A stretch of DNA of 64,000 nt, from assembly GCA_022447585.1 (NCBI GenBank), contig JAKVAR010000006.1, positions 620,001-684,000 on the forward strand. Reading direction: 5' to 3'. Of the stretch, positions 10,047 to 19,682 are shown in pieces. The notes beneath the pieces are model-generated. The model made no database searches and was not told where the DNA came from. It saw only the letters and a list, made by a program, of their open reading frames with translations. The position numbers and the translations under genes were made by a program. The DNA is from Crocinitomicaceae bacterium (GTDB lineage: Bacteria > Bacteroidota > Bacteroidia > Flavobacteriales_D > Crocinitomicaceae). The number at the start of each line of letters is the position of its first letter. The first letter of the stretch is position 1.

Positions 10047-12686
10047 ATGATGATTAAAGGATTAAGATATATTGCTTCTACTTTGCTGGTGCTTGCATTG
10101 ATTTATGCTTGTTCGACAGAAAAGAATACGCTGTTAAGTAGGTCCTATCACGGGTTAAATGCTCATTATAATGGTTACTTCAATGCGAATGAGCTAATTG
10201 ATGAGTCTTTAAACACATATCGTTCATCCGTAGAAGAAGATTATTATTCAATTTTGCCGATCGATGCGGTTCCGAACTTAGAAGAAGTTACCGGAATGTA
10301 TCCGGCAATTGATACGGCTATATCGAAGTGCACGAAAGTAATTCAGGACCATAGTATGCCAAGTAATGATCGTCCTGCTCGAAAGAAGGATGAGCATAAC
10401 AAGTGGATTGATGAAAATTGGACTACAATTGGTCAAGCATTTTATTACCGAAGGGATTATGAAGGGGCAATGAAGAACTTTAAGTTCATTAAGAAATTTT
10501 TCAAAAATGATCCCTCTTTATATATTGGGGAGTTATGGATGGCTAAAACAAATATCGCGCAAGGTAAATTGACAGACGCCAAGTTTAACTTAGATAATCT
10601 GGATAAGGCAATAGAGAACGAAGAAACAAGGAAGAAAGAAAAGTCTAAGAAATCAAAAAGCAAAAAGAAAAAGAAGGAAGATAAGATTGCTAAATTTCCG
10701 AAGAAAATTCGCTTTGATTTAGAGAAGACTAAAGCAGATTTAGCTTTAAAGAACAACAATAAGGAAGATGCGATTGAGTTTCTTGAATCCTCACTAAATT
10801 TTGCAAAGAAGTCTAAAGATAAAGCAAGAGTTCACTTCATACTGGGACAGCTTTATGAAGAAGCGGGCAAGAGTCAGGAGGCAAGTAATCATTACGGTAA
10901 AGTGCTGAAAGGAGATGCTCCTTTTCAAATGAGTTTTAATGCTCGGTTAAAGAAAGCATTTTTAGGGGATAGCGATAAAAAGAAAAAAGACCTTCATAAA
11001 ATGTTGAAGGATGCAAAAAATGCCGAATATAAGGATCAAATATATTATGCTTTGGCGGGGATTGAATTTCAAGAAGGGAATGAACCGAAAGGTATTGAAT
11101 ATTTGCACTCATCAGCGTTTTATTCAACGAAAAATACAAGACAAAAAGGAATGGCATATGAAATGCTAGGAGATATGAGCTTCAGTAAAAGAAGTTATGT
11201 AAGTGCACAAAAATATTATGATTCCTGTGCAACGGTTATTAAGGATACTTATCCTAACGCTGAGGCAATCCGGAATAAGGCATCTAACCTAGCTGATCTG
11301 GTAGTTGCCGTTGAAACTGCTCAATACGAAGATAGTGTTCAAATGATTGCTGCTTTAGGTGAGAAGGATAGAAAGGATTTCTTGAAAGCTCTAATTAAGA
11401 AAACGAAAGAAGATGCAGCAAGACAAAAGGCAAAAGAGGCTGAACGATTAAGAGAGCTTCAAGCAAACGAGAACTTATTTGTACAATCTGGCGGAGGCTC
11501 TAAATGGTACTTCAATAATGCTAAAACGCGTGCAGAGGGTCTAGACGATTTTAAACGTTTATGGGGAACTCGAGAAAATGAAGATGACTGGAGACGTTCG
11601 GAAAAAATTATTATAGGTGATTTTACTGAAGTTGAAGTTGGAGAAGACAGTGTGGCTGTTGTTGAGGTGCCAGATGATACATTGACGGTTGATTATTTAA
11701 CTTCTAAACTACCCTTGAGTGATTCTGCTTTAGCTTTATCAAATATCAATCTATTGAAAAGTCATTATAATGCAGGTGTCATATATAAAGAACAACTAAA
11801 TGAAGATGATTTAGCAATTATTGAGTTTGAAGCAGTTTTGGATAGGAAGATTGAGAATAAACATAATTTGATGTCTGCCTTTCAATTATATAAGCTTCAA
11901 GAAACAAGGGATGCTTCAAAGGCTTCAAAGCATAAATCTTATATAATGGATAATTACCCGAATAGTGATTATGCAAATTATTTAAGAGATCCGAATTACT
12001 TTATTAAGAAGAAAGAAAGAGATGCGTTGGCTGAACAGGAATATGTAAAAGTTTTGGATAGATATAATAGAGGGATTTATTATCCAGTAATCACTAAGGC
12101 TAATATTGTTATTGAACAGGAGAAAGATAATGTCTTTCGTTCAAAATATATGTTATTAAAAGCGCTGGCTACTGGTCAGATTAATGAGGATAAAAGTGAG
12201 TTGTTGCCAGTTTTGAATGCAGTAATTGCAGAGTATCCAGAAACTTTGGAAGCAACTAAGGCTGCTGAGATGATTGATATCATCAAAAATGGATATTCTA
12301 AAAATGAGCCGTATGATTTTGAAAATAAATCAGCTTTCAATTATGATGATAAGTCTAAACAAATGGCAATTATATTCTTAGATCCGAAGAATGCCTCAGG
12401 GCTCGCGAAAACAAGAGTTGTCGATTTCCAAAGAGAATATTTTAGTAGAGATAAATTGAAAGTGAGTTCAAAAATTTACGGTAACGATCAAAGTGTTATT
12501 TTAGTAAGCGATTTCGATACTGAGGCAGATGGGATGGAGTACATTCGCGTGTATAAAAAGACTAGAAAACACTTGTTAGATTTACAAAAGGCTAAGATTA
12601 TGTTGATTACTCCAGAGAATTTAAAGGTCTTATTCCAAAAGAAAAACCTGGCAGAGTACGAGATATTTTACGACGAATACTATTAA
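10047..12686 (+). CDS. sprE: SprE/PorW-type gliding motility and T9SS lipoprotein
   Basis: An 879-residue lipoprotein with a signal peptide ending LIYAC followed by STEKNTLLSRSYHGLNAHYNGYFN, a sequence typical of SprE/PorW, which is needed for type IX secretion. The body is TPR-rich: DENWTTIGQAFYYRRDYEGAMKNF near residue 125, then several TPR-like helices, a very lysine-rich helical stretch near residues 190-215, and a coiled stretch near 445-470. The C-terminal domain (QMAIIFLDPKNASG... ILVSDFDTEADGMEYI) also fits the family. Paired ATGs at 10047 and 10050 leave the start ambiguous by one residue. The next gene, a bactofilin, begins 3 bases after the stop, so they are probably co-transcribed. 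Confidence 0.85.
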   Translation: MMIKGLRYIASTLLVLALIYACSTEKNTLLSRSYHGLNAHYNGYFNANELIDESLNTYRSSVEEDYYSILPIDAVPNLEEVTGMYPAIDTAISKCTKVIQDHSMPSNDRPARKKDEHNKWIDENWTTIGQAFYYRRDYEGAMKNFKFIKKFFKNDPSLYIGELWMAKTNIAQGKLTDAKFNLDNLDKAIENEETRKKEKSKKSKSKKKKKEDKIAKFPKKIRFDLEKTKADLALKNNNKEDAIEFLESSLNFAKKSKDKARVHFILGQLYEEAGKSQEASNHYGKVLKGDAPFQMSFNARLKKAFLGDSDKKKKDLHKMLKDAKNAEYKDQIYYALAGIEFQEGNEPKGIEYLHSSAFYSTKNTRQKGMAYEMLGDMSFSKRSYVSAQKYYDSCATVIKDTYPNAEAIRNKASNLADLVVAVETAQYEDSVQMIAALGEKDRKDFLKALIKKTKEDAARQKAKEAERLRELQANENLFVQSGGGSKWYFNNAKTRAEGLDDFKRLWGTRENEDDWRRSEKIIIGDFTEVEVGEDSVAVVEVPDDTLTVDYLTSKLPLSDSALALSNINLLKSHYNAGVIYKEQLNEDDLAIIEFEAVLDRKIENKHNLMSAFQLYKLQETRDASKASKHKSYIMDNYPNSDYANYLRDPNYFIKKKERDALAEQEYVKVLDRYNRGIYYPVITKANIVIEQEKDNVFRSKYMLLKALATGQINEDKSELLPVLNAVIAEYPETLEATKAAEMIDIIKNGYSKNEPYDFENKSAFNYDDKSKQMAIIFLDPKNASGLAKTRVVDFQREYFSRDKLKVSSKIYGNDQSVILVSDFDTEADGMEYIRVYKKTRKHLLDLQKAKIMLITPENLKVLFQKKNLAEYEIFYDEYY

Positions 12687-12689
12687 GAG

Positions 12690-13094
12690 ATGAAGAAGAG
12701 AGGAAATAATTCACACGAAAGTCCGGATCGATTAAATATTATTGTGGAAGGTTCTAAAGTCATTGGAGATATGATCACCGAATCCAATCTGCGAATTGAT
12801 GGAGAAGTGCTAGGAAATGTGACCTCGGCATCAAAAGTTGTTATTGGTGAACACGGAAATATTACAGGGGATTTAACGTGTGCCGATGCGGATATTGAGG
12901 GGAAATTAAATGGCGTCATGAAAGTTGAAGGATTATTGTCATTAAGATCAAAATCTGTTATTGACGGTGAAATAACTACATCAAAACTTGAAGTGGAAGA
13001 AGGTGCTCAGTTCTCTGGTAATTGCAAGATGAGCAACTTTACAAGTGCAAGTACGACTAAAGCTTCAACTACTCAACAAGATTTAGTATACTAA
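12690..13094 (+). CDS. Bactofilin (polymer-forming cytoskeletal protein)
   Basis: A 134-residue DUF583/bactofilin protein expected to self-assemble into cytoplasmic filaments through a right-handed beta-helix. The repeating pattern of short hydrophobic strands and turns is clear: VEGSKVIGDMITESNLRIDG, VLGNVTSASKVVIGEHGNI, DLTCADADIEGKLNG, LSLRSKSVIDGEI. A Ser/Thr-rich tail follows. It starts 3 bases after sprE, and its stop overlaps the ATG of the next gene (TAATGA), which implies translational coupling. Confidence 0.9.
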   Translation: MKKRGNNSHESPDRLNIIVEGSKVIGDMITESNLRIDGEVLGNVTSASKVVIGEHGNITGDLTCADADIEGKLNGVMKVEGLLSLRSKSVIDGEITTSKLEVEEGAQFSGNCKMSNFTSASTTKASTTQQDLVY

Positions 13095-13330
13095 TGAATA
13101 ATAAGAAAAAGTCAAATGGCTTTTCAAAATATGCCCGTTTTTCGGCCTTAGGAATCCAAATGGGGGTTATCATCGGATTTTTTTCTTGGCTTGGGGTTTA
13201 TTTAGACGATAAATACCAATCAAAAACAGACTGGTGGACAATTGGGTTATCGTTATTTGGGGTAACAGCTGCTCTCTATCTTGTCATTCGAGAAGTAATA
13301 AAAATAAGCAAGAAAAATGACGCTAAGTAA
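13094..13330 (+). CDS. AtpZ/AtpI-like small membrane protein
   Basis: A 78-residue protein with two membrane helices (IQMGVIIGFFSWLGVYLDDK and TIGLSLFGVTAALYLVIREV), the topology of AtpZ/AtpI accessory proteins of F-type ATP synthase. The motif FSWLGVYLDDKYQSK fits the family. Position immediately before the ATP synthase genes agrees. AtpI/AtpZ proteins help c-ring assembly or Mg/Ca supply in other bacteria; that role is inferred here. It overlaps the bactofilin by one base and the next gene by 14 bases. Confidence 0.85.
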   Translation: MNNKKKSNGFSKYARFSALGIQMGVIIGFFSWLGVYLDDKYQSKTDWWTIGLSLFGVTAALYLVIREVIKISKKNDAK

Positions 13331-13709
13331 GCTTTTTTTAAAACGATTTGTACCGTTGGTTGCAGTCGTAATAATAATTCATATTTCTCTGGTGTTTCTT
13401 GGTTTTTTTGATGGAACTTTTAAAACGATTGTTGTACTTGATGTCTTGTTGTTTGTAGTTTTTGGCGCTGGAGCAATTTTAGTTTCCCCTGGTTTAGATA
13501 AGGAACCAGAAAACTTTGTGAATCGCTTTTTGATTCTAACGACTGTTCAGTTATTGGCAGCAATGTCAATGTTAGCGGCTTTGGCTTATCTAAAAATGCC
13601 AGACATGAGAACAGTTGCACTTCAATTTGTAGCTGTATTTGTTGTTTTATTGGCATTACAATCTTTCTTTTTAGTAAAAGGTGTTAAAAACTCTAACACA
13701 AACGGTTGA
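13317..13709 (+). CDS. Hypothetical four-helix membrane protein ahead of the ATP synthase operon
   Basis: A 130-residue protein with four hydrophobic segments (about 10-32, 40-58, 70-92 and 98-122), the size and layout of AtpI-like subunits. It overlaps the preceding AtpZ-like gene by 14 bases, indicating coupled translation. Position between an AtpZ-like gene and atpB suggests a role in ATP synthase assembly, but no conserved motif proves this. Confidence 0.7.
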   Translation: MTLSKLFLKRFVPLVAVVIIIHISLVFLGFFDGTFKTIVVLDVLLFVVFGAGAILVSPGLDKEPENFVNRFLILTTVQLLAAMSMLAALAYLKMPDMRTVALQFVAVFVVLLALQSFFLVKGVKNSNTNG

Positions 13710-13810
13710 AAAATAACGAAATGTTAGGCCTGACTGAAAAAAAGTGAGGTCTTTTGGAAAATTCCTGTGCTTTAATTCAATTTTTCTCATGTCACTTATA
13801 AAAGTTTCTA

Positions 13811-13818
13811 TACCTTTG
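13811..13818 (+). promoter_or_regulatory. -7 box of the ATP synthase operon
   Basis: TACCTTTG matches TAnnTTTG exactly. It lies 36 bases before the atpB ATG, in the only sizeable gap (144 bases) between the upstream genes and atpB, so the synthase genes probably have their own promoter. Confidence 0.65.
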
Positions 13819-13853
13819 CGCCAAATTTCAAGCTCTTTAATTAAGATTGAATA

Positions 13854-14966
13854 ATGGCAATTAGAAGTATGATTAAGGCATTTTTAGCAGTAGTAACTGT
13901 GATGTTCGTAAGTTCAGCGGTTTACGCGTCTGAACAAGAAGCGTCTTATGGACATGAGGAAGAAAAAGCATTTAACGTAAATGAAATGATTATGCATCAC
14001 ATTAGTGATGCGCATGAATGGCATTTATGGGGTGATGCTCACAATGGAACAACGATTTACCTGCCAATCATCTTGATGGATGGAGGTCTGAAAATGTTCT
14101 CTTCTTCTCACCTTTATCATGGTGAGTCGGTGTCCGTAACTGATGCTGATGGGAAAGAATATCACTATACTGTTGGTGAAGGTCCTGCTGAAGGGTATGC
14201 GATCTTCCATGAAAAGATTTATAAGTTAGAACATGGTAAATTACATTTTGAAGGAGGACATCCTCACAATGCCAAACCAATGGATTTCTCGATTACCCGT
14301 AACGTAGCATCATTGTTCATTACGTTCATTCTAATGATTTTGATTATGTTCTCTGTAGCGAAATTTTACAAGAAGAACGGAGCAGTTGCACCAAAAGGTA
14401 TTGCAAAATTCATCGAGCCTTTAATTGTTTTTGTTAGAGATGATGTGGCTAAGTCAAATATTGGTGAGGCTAAGTATAAAAAGTACGTTCCTTTCTTATT
14501 AACTATTTTCTTTTTCATCTGGATCTCAAACTTAACTGGATTGATTCCATTGTTAGGATCTAATTTAACGGGTAATATTTCGGTTACATTGTTCTTGGCA
14601 GTTTGTACCTTGTTAGTGACGGTTTTTTCAGGAAACAAAAATTATTGGAAACATATTTTTGCAACGCCAGGTGTTCCTGTAGCGCTATTGCCAATTATGA
14701 TTCCTATTGAGGTAGTTGGGATTTTGACTAAGCCTTTCGCTTTGATGGTTCGTTTGTTTGCGAACATCACTGCAGGACACATCATTATCTTGGCTTTAGT
14801 TTCTATCATCTTTATTAATCAATCTGCAGGTTGGGGGTTCTTATCCGTACCTATGGCATTGTTTATTTCGGTGTTAGAGTTGTTGGTGGCTTTCTTACAG
14901 GCGTATCTATTTGCAATGTTGTCTGCATTGTTCATCGGTGCTGCAGTGGAAGAAGCTCATCATTAA
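13854..14966 (+). CDS. atpB: F0F1 ATP synthase subunit a
   Basis: Forms the proton half-channels in the membrane F0 sector. At 370 residues it is longer than the about 270 of proteobacterial homologues. It begins with a signal-like segment (residues 1-26, ending VYASEQ) and a His-rich exported N-terminal domain of about 120 residues (EMIMHHISDAHEWHLWGDAH), an arrangement common in Bacteroidota. The catalytic Arg is visible in LMVRLFANITAGHIIILA. The C-terminal helix ELLVAFLQAYLFAMLSALFIG is also conserved. It is the first gene of atpB-E-F-H-A-G. Confidence 0.96.
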   Translation: MAIRSMIKAFLAVVTVMFVSSAVYASEQEASYGHEEEKAFNVNEMIMHHISDAHEWHLWGDAHNGTTIYLPIILMDGGLKMFSSSHLYHGESVSVTDADGKEYHYTVGEGPAEGYAIFHEKIYKLEHGKLHFEGGHPHNAKPMDFSITRNVASLFITFILMILIMFSVAKFYKKNGAVAPKGIAKFIEPLIVFVRDDVAKSNIGEAKYKKYVPFLLTIFFFIWISNLTGLIPLLGSNLTGNISVTLFLAVCTLLVTVFSGNKNYWKHIFATPGVPVALLPIMIPIEVVGILTKPFALMVRLFANITAGHIIILALVSIIFINQSAGWGFLSVPMALFISVLELLVAFLQAYLFAMLSALFIGAAVEEAHH

Positions 14967-14984
14967 TTAATTAGTAACTTTTAA

Positions 14985-15215
<231 letters not shown>

Positions 15216-15226
15216 GAATTGTAGGT

Positions 15227-15253
15227 CTTGTCGCAACGGTTGGTTGCGACAAG
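15227..15253 (+). promoter_or_regulatory. Intercistronic hairpin between atpE and atpF
   Basis: CTTGTCGCAAC (15227-15237) pairs perfectly with GTTGCGACAAG (15243-15253) around a 5-base loop. No run of T follows (ATTTATTAAAAG), so it does not look like a full terminator. It could stabilise the upstream c-subunit message or attenuate read-through; subunit c is needed in about 8-15 copies per complex. That function is inference. Confidence 0.55.
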
Positions 15254-15301
15254 ATTTATTAAAAGTTAAAACAGAAATTAACACAAACAAAAAAAATAAA
15301 A

Positions 15302-15796
15302 ATGGAATTAGTTACTCCGGATTTAGGTCTTTTATTTTGGACAGGGATTGTATTTTGCATTCTTTTGTTTCTTTTAGTAAAGTTTGCTTGGAAGCCAATC
15401 TTAAATGCTGTTAACACGCGTGAAGAGAAAATTACAAGTGCTTTAGAGTTAGCTGAAAAGACTAAAGAAGAAATGAAAACGCTTCAAGCGGCAAATGAAA
15501 ACTTGTTGAAGGAAGCGCGTGCTGAAAGAGATTCAATGATTAAAGAGGCAAAAGAAGTTGCGTCTAAGATGGTTGATGATGCTAAAGGTACAGCGAAAGT
15601 TGAAGCGGATAAATTAGTTACGGCGGCAAGAGAATCTATTAATGCTGAGAAAGGTGCTGCTATTGCAGAGCTTAAAACGCAAATGGCTGCTTTCTCGATT
15701 GAGATTGCAGAGAAGGTTGTTCGTGGTGAACTTGCATCTGCAGATAAGCAAAAAGCATTGGCGGATAAGCTTGTAGATGATATTAACTTGAATTAA
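15302..15796 (+). CDS. atpF: F0F1 ATP synthase subunit b
   Basis: Peripheral stator stalk. One N-terminal membrane helix (FWTGIVFCILLFLLVKFAW) is followed by a long charged amphipathic helix (TREEKITSALELAEKTKEEM onward) that dimerises and reaches F1. At 164 residues the length is normal. It lies 12 bases before atpH. Confidence 0.95.
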   Translation: MELVTPDLGLLFWTGIVFCILLFLLVKFAWKPILNAVNTREEKITSALELAEKTKEEMKTLQAANENLLKEARAERDSMIKEAKEVASKMVDDAKGTAKVEADKLVTAARESINAEKGAAIAELKTQMAAFSIEIAEKVVRGELASADKQKALADKLVDDINLN

Positions 15797-15808
15797 TAAA
15801 TTCAACAG

Positions 15809-16342
15809 ATGAAAAGTACGAAAGTAGCATCGAGATACGCGAAGTCTTTATTAGAGATAGCAATTGAGCAAAAAAAGATCGATTCGATTCTTGGTGATAT
15901 GAATTTCTTGCTTAATACTAACAATGAAACTCGTGATTTCGAAAATTTAATCGCTAGTCCTATTGTTAACGCTGATAAGAAAATTGAAATTTTCGAAAAA
16001 GTGTTTGAACAGTTTGAAGACCTTTCTATGTCTTTCGTAAAGTTGATTACGAAAAATGGACGTGAGGCTCATCTTCCGGCTATCGCACAATCATTCAGTG
16101 ATCAAGTAAAAGAATTCAAAGGAATTGTTCCTGTTACTATAGTTTCCGCAGCTCCTCTCAATGGTGAAACTAAAGAGAAGATTGTGGCTAAAGTTGAAGG
16201 ATCAGTAAAAGGTCAATTAGAGATAGAAGAAAAAATCGATGAATCTTTAATCGGAGGATTCGTGGTAAGAATGGGAGATATGCAAATTGATGCTTCTATT
16301 TCGAGCCAGTTTAATAATTTAAAACAACGTTTAGCACGTTAA
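15809..16342 (+). CDS. atpH: F0F1 ATP synthase subunit delta
   Basis: Links the stator stalk to the top of F1. At 177 residues it has the family start (KVASRYAKSLLEIAIEQKK), the helical N-terminal domain, and the conserved C-terminal segment IDESLIGGFVVRMGDMQIDA. It sits between atpF and atpA as expected. Confidence 0.95.
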   Translation: MKSTKVASRYAKSLLEIAIEQKKIDSILGDMNFLLNTNNETRDFENLIASPIVNADKKIEIFEKVFEQFEDLSMSFVKLITKNGREAHLPAIAQSFSDQVKEFKGIVPVTIVSAAPLNGETKEKIVAKVEGSVKGQLEIEEKIDESLIGGFVVRMGDMQIDASISSQFNNLKQRLAR

Positions 16343-16373
16343 TTTTGGCGTAGCCAAGTAAACACTACACAAG

Positions 16374-17948
16374 ATGGCAGATGTAAAACCAGCAGAAGTT
16401 TCTGCAATATTAAGAGAGCAATTATCAGGGTTCCGCTCGGAAGCTGAGTTGCAAGAGGTGGGTACCGTATTACAAATTGGTGATGGTATTGCACGTATTT
16501 ACGGATTGAAAGGAGTTCAATACGGTGAATTGATTGAGTTCGATAGTGGACTTCAAGGGATCGCATTGAACTTAGAGGAAGACAACGTAGGTGCCGTTCT
16601 TTTAGGGCGTTCTACTGCTGTAAAAGAAGGCGACACTGTTAAGCGTCTTGGTCGTATTGCTTCGATTAATGTTGGAGAGGAAATGGTAGGGCGTGTTGTT
16701 GACACCTTAGGTAACCCAATCGATGGTAAAGGTCCAATCGGAGGTGAGTTATTTGAAATGCCAATTGAGCGTAAAGCACCAGGTGTTATTTACCGTCAAC
16801 CGGTAACTGAGCCTCTGCAAACTGGAGTAAAGGCAGTTGATGCGATGATTCCAATTGGACGTGGACAACGTGAGTTAATTATTGGTGACCGTCAAACTGG
16901 TAAAACAACAGTGGCGATTGATACAATCATTAACCAAAAAGAATTTTATGATAGAGGTGAGCCTGTTTACTGTATTTATGTTGCAGTTGGACAAAAAGGT
17001 TCTACCGTAGCAGGTATCGTTAAGAAATTAGAGGATGCAGGTGCTATGGCATATACAGTGGTAGTTGCATCTAATGCGGCTGACCCTGCTCCAATGCAGT
17101 TTTACGCTCCAATGACGGGTGCTGCAATTGGTGAGTACTTTAGAGATACTGGTCGTCCAGGTCTTATTGTATTTGATGATTTATCGAAGCAGGCGGTTGC
17201 ATACCGTGAGGTATCATTGTTACTTCGTCGTCCTCCAGGACGTGAGGCATACCCAGGTGATGTATTCTACCTTCACTCAAGATTATTAGAGCGTGCTGCA
17301 AAAGTTATTAATGATGACTCAATTGCTGCTCAAATGAACGATTTACCTGAATCATTGAAAGGTAAAGTGAAAGGAGGAGGTTCTTTAACTGCGCTTCCAA
17401 TTATTGAAACACAAGCAGGTGACGTTTCTGCTTATATTCCAACTAACGTAATTTCGATTACGGATGGTCAGATATTCTTAGAGGGTGATTTATTTAACGC
17501 GGGTATTCGTCCAGCAATTAACGTTGGTATCTCTGTATCTCGTGTTGGTGGATCTGCTCAAATTAAGTCGATGAAGAAAGTTGCCGGTACATTGAAGCTT
17601 GATCAAGCGCAATACCGTGAGCTAGAAGCATTTGCTAAGTTTGGTTCTGATCTGGATGCCGCAACAAAGTCTGTACTTGATAAAGGGGCTCGTAATGTTG
17701 AGATCTTAAAGCAAAAAGAAGGTGATCCTTATCCAGTGGAAAGACAAATTGCAATTATCTATGTTGGTACAAAAGGATTAATCCAAAACGTACCAGTAGA
17801 AAAGGTGAAAGAATTCGAAGCTGAATACTTAGATTATTTAGATGCTAAACATGCAGATGTAATGGCGACTTTAAAATCAGGGAAGTACACAGACGAAGCA
17901 ACTGACGTTTTAGCTAAAGTAGCCAAAGAGTTAGCAGCAAAATATTAA
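16374..17948 (+). CDS. atpA: F0F1 ATP synthase subunit alpha
   Basis: Non-catalytic nucleotide-binding F1 subunit of 524 residues. The Walker A motif is [29 protein letters not shown] and [19 protein letters not shown] are invariant alpha-subunit segments. It starts 31 bases after atpH and is followed by atpG after 66 bases. Codon use is noticeably biased, as expected for a strongly expressed gene. Confidence 0.98.
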   Translation: MADVKPAEVSAILREQLSGFRSEAELQEVGTVLQIGDGIARIYGLKGVQYGELIEFDSGLQGIALNLEEDNVGAVLLGRSTAVKEGDTVKRLGRIASINVGEEMVGRVVDTLGNPIDGKGPIGGELFEMPIERKAPGVIYRQPVTEPLQTGVKAVDAMIPIGRGQRELIIGDRQTGKTTVAIDTIINQKEFYDRGEPVYCIYVAVGQKGSTVAGIVKKLEDAGAMAYTVVVASNAADPAPMQFYAPMTGAAIGEYFRDTGRPGLIVFDDLSKQAVAYREVSLLLRRPPGREAYPGDVFYLHSRLLERAAKVINDDSIAAQMNDLPESLKGKVKGGGSLTALPIIETQAGDVSAYIPTNVISITDGQIFLEGDLFNAGIRPAINVGISVSRVGGSAQIKSMKKVAGTLKLDQAQYRELEAFAKFGSDLDAATKSVLDKGARNVEILKQKEGDPYPVERQIAIIYVGTKGLIQNVPVEKVKEFEAEYLDYLDAKHADVMATLKSGKYTDEATDVLAKVAKELAAKY

Positions 17949-18014
17949 TAGTTAGGAATTATGAGTGATGAACAATGTTCATCACTCTGAACTATCTTTT
18001 TTAAGTAAAAGAGA

Positions 18015-18890
18015 ATGGCAAATTTAAAGGAAATACGAAATAGGATTACTTCTGTAAGTTCGACAATGCAGATTACTTCAGCAATGAAGATGGTTTCTGC
18101 TGCCAAGTTGAAAAGAGCTCAGGATGCTATTACGCAAATGAAGCCTTATGCTGAAAAGCTACAGGAGATTTTAGGTAATTTAAGCGCTACACTTGACCTT
18201 TCAGAAAATGCTTATTCGGAAGTTCGTGAAACTAAGAATGTTCTCATTGTAGGAATCACTTCAAACAGAGGTTTGTGCGGTGGTTTCAATAACAATGTAA
18301 TCAAGAGAGTTAATCAATTGGTTAATGAAGAATATAAGGATGCTAATCCGAAAGTTCTTTGTTTAGGGAAGAAGATTAAAGATTTGTATAAGAAAACGGA
18401 TAACTATTTTATAAATGAGACTATAGCGCCCGTTGAAGATATTTTCGCAGATCTTACTTTTGAAAATAACGCTATTATCGCAGAAAATTTAATGAACCTT
18501 TTCGTTTCGAAAGAGTTTGATAAAGTGGTTGTGGTTTATAACAGTTTTATAAATGCAGCGAGCCAAGTGGTAAAAGCAGAGCAACTTCTTCCAATTATTC
18601 CTGCGGTTCAGGAGGATGCTCAAGGTTCTGGAGATTACATCTTCGAACCGGGTAAATCTGAAATTGTAGAAGACCTTATTCCTAAATCCTTGAAGGTTCA
18701 ACTATTTAAAGGATTGCTGGATTCACATGCATCAGAACACGGAGCTCGTATGACGGCTATGCATAAAGCAACTGATAACGCTGATGAGTTAAGAAGAAAC
18801 TTAACGTTATCATATAATAAAGCGCGTCAAGCGGCAATTACGAATGAAATTTTAGAGATCGTTGGTGGTGCGGAGGCATTAAACGGTTAA
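18015..18890 (+). CDS. atpG: F0F1 ATP synthase subunit gamma
   Basis: Central rotor shaft of F1, 291 residues. The terminal helices are conserved: the start ANLKEIRNRITSVSSTMQIT and the C-terminal MTAMHKATDNADELRRNLTL with TNEILEIVGGAEAL. TSNRGLCGGFNNNV is also characteristic. It is the last synthase gene here; atpD and atpC are not in this window, as is common in Bacteroidota. A strong terminator follows. Confidence 0.97.
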   Translation: MANLKEIRNRITSVSSTMQITSAMKMVSAAKLKRAQDAITQMKPYAEKLQEILGNLSATLDLSENAYSEVRETKNVLIVGITSNRGLCGGFNNNVIKRVNQLVNEEYKDANPKVLCLGKKIKDLYKKTDNYFINETIAPVEDIFADLTFENNAIIAENLMNLFVSKEFDKVVVVYNSFINAASQVVKAEQLLPIIPAVQEDAQGSGDYIFEPGKSEIVEDLIPKSLKVQLFKGLLDSHASEHGARMTAMHKATDNADELRRNLTLSYNKARQAAITNEILEIVGGAEALNG

Positions 18891-18910
18891 TAGAAATGTA
18901 TACTTTATTA

Positions 18911-18939
18911 AAAAGCCTTCCAATTTGGGAGGCTTTTTT
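18911..18939 (+). terminator. Terminator of the ATP synthase operon
   Basis: AAAAGCCTTCC pairs with GGGAGGCTTTT (one G-T wobble) and runs into a T tract, 20 bases after atpG. Confidence 0.88.
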
Positions 18940-18965
18940 GCGTTTAGAGTATTAACTTTAAGTTT

Positions 18966-19682
18966 ATGAAATATTTAATTGTACTGTTTTTATTGGTTAC
19001 CATTAATTCTTTTGCACAAGAACGAGCAAAGTTAATTGAAGATCGTCAAGCTAAAGCCAAACGTATTGAATTGGCTGAAAAGCAAATCGTACAATTGAAG
19101 AATGGAGTGCTTCTAGTTCGTTTAAATTTTAGGGAAAAAGAGATTGCATACTATGAGGGTTATGGTAATACAAAGGGAGCTGAGAAAACTAGAAAAAAAC
19201 AGCTAAAGAGAAATCTTAAAATCGCTGAAGGCTTTAAGGAAACATTCAAATTTTGCCCTGTTTATTTCTTCTCAATGGCGGATTCAAGAAAGCTGATTGA
19301 TGGAAAGCTAGACTCCGTAACTTTCTATGGTTATAATTTGAAACCAAATGATTCAATAACTTTGAGTCATACCGATTATTTCATCGGTGAGTTTGGTCAA
19401 ACAGAACAACAAGATACAACAGCTTATTATAAAGGAAGTACACCAAACACGGGGAGTGAATCAAATCCGGAAGGCAAGACATATTATGGAGGAGATAAAT
19501 TTATCTTAAGTGCTTTAGTCTTAAGAGATAAAAACTTTAATCAATTAAGAGATCCATTCCCTTATTTTGGACGCTATAATCCTGCAGGTAGTATTAATAA
19601 ACGTTACATTGATGCGATGAAAAAGTTAGAGGCAAGTCTGAATAAATTTTATAGCAAAGTGGTTGGAGTCAAATTGCACTAA
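18966..19682 (+). CDS. Exported hypothetical protein, 238 residues
   Basis: A signal peptide (MKYLIVLFLLVTINSFAQ) is followed by a charged helical region (ERAKLIEDRQAKAKRIELAE). The mature part contains FKFCPVYFFSMADSRKLIDG, a stretch found in uncharacterised Bacteroidota secreted proteins (recollection, not checked). No enzymatic motif was seen. Likely periplasmic. Its stop overlaps the convergent glycosyltransferase gene by 4 bases. Confidence 0.8.
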   Translation: MKYLIVLFLLVTINSFAQERAKLIEDRQAKAKRIELAEKQIVQLKNGVLLVRLNFREKEIAYYEGYGNTKGAEKTRKKQLKRNLKIAEGFKETFKFCPVYFFSMADSRKLIDGKLDSVTFYGYNLKPNDSITLSHTDYFIGEFGQTEQQDTTAYYKGSTPNTGSESNPEGKTYYGGDKFILSALVLRDKNFNQLRDPFPYFGRYNPAGSINKRYIDAMKKLEASLNKFYSKVVGVKLH

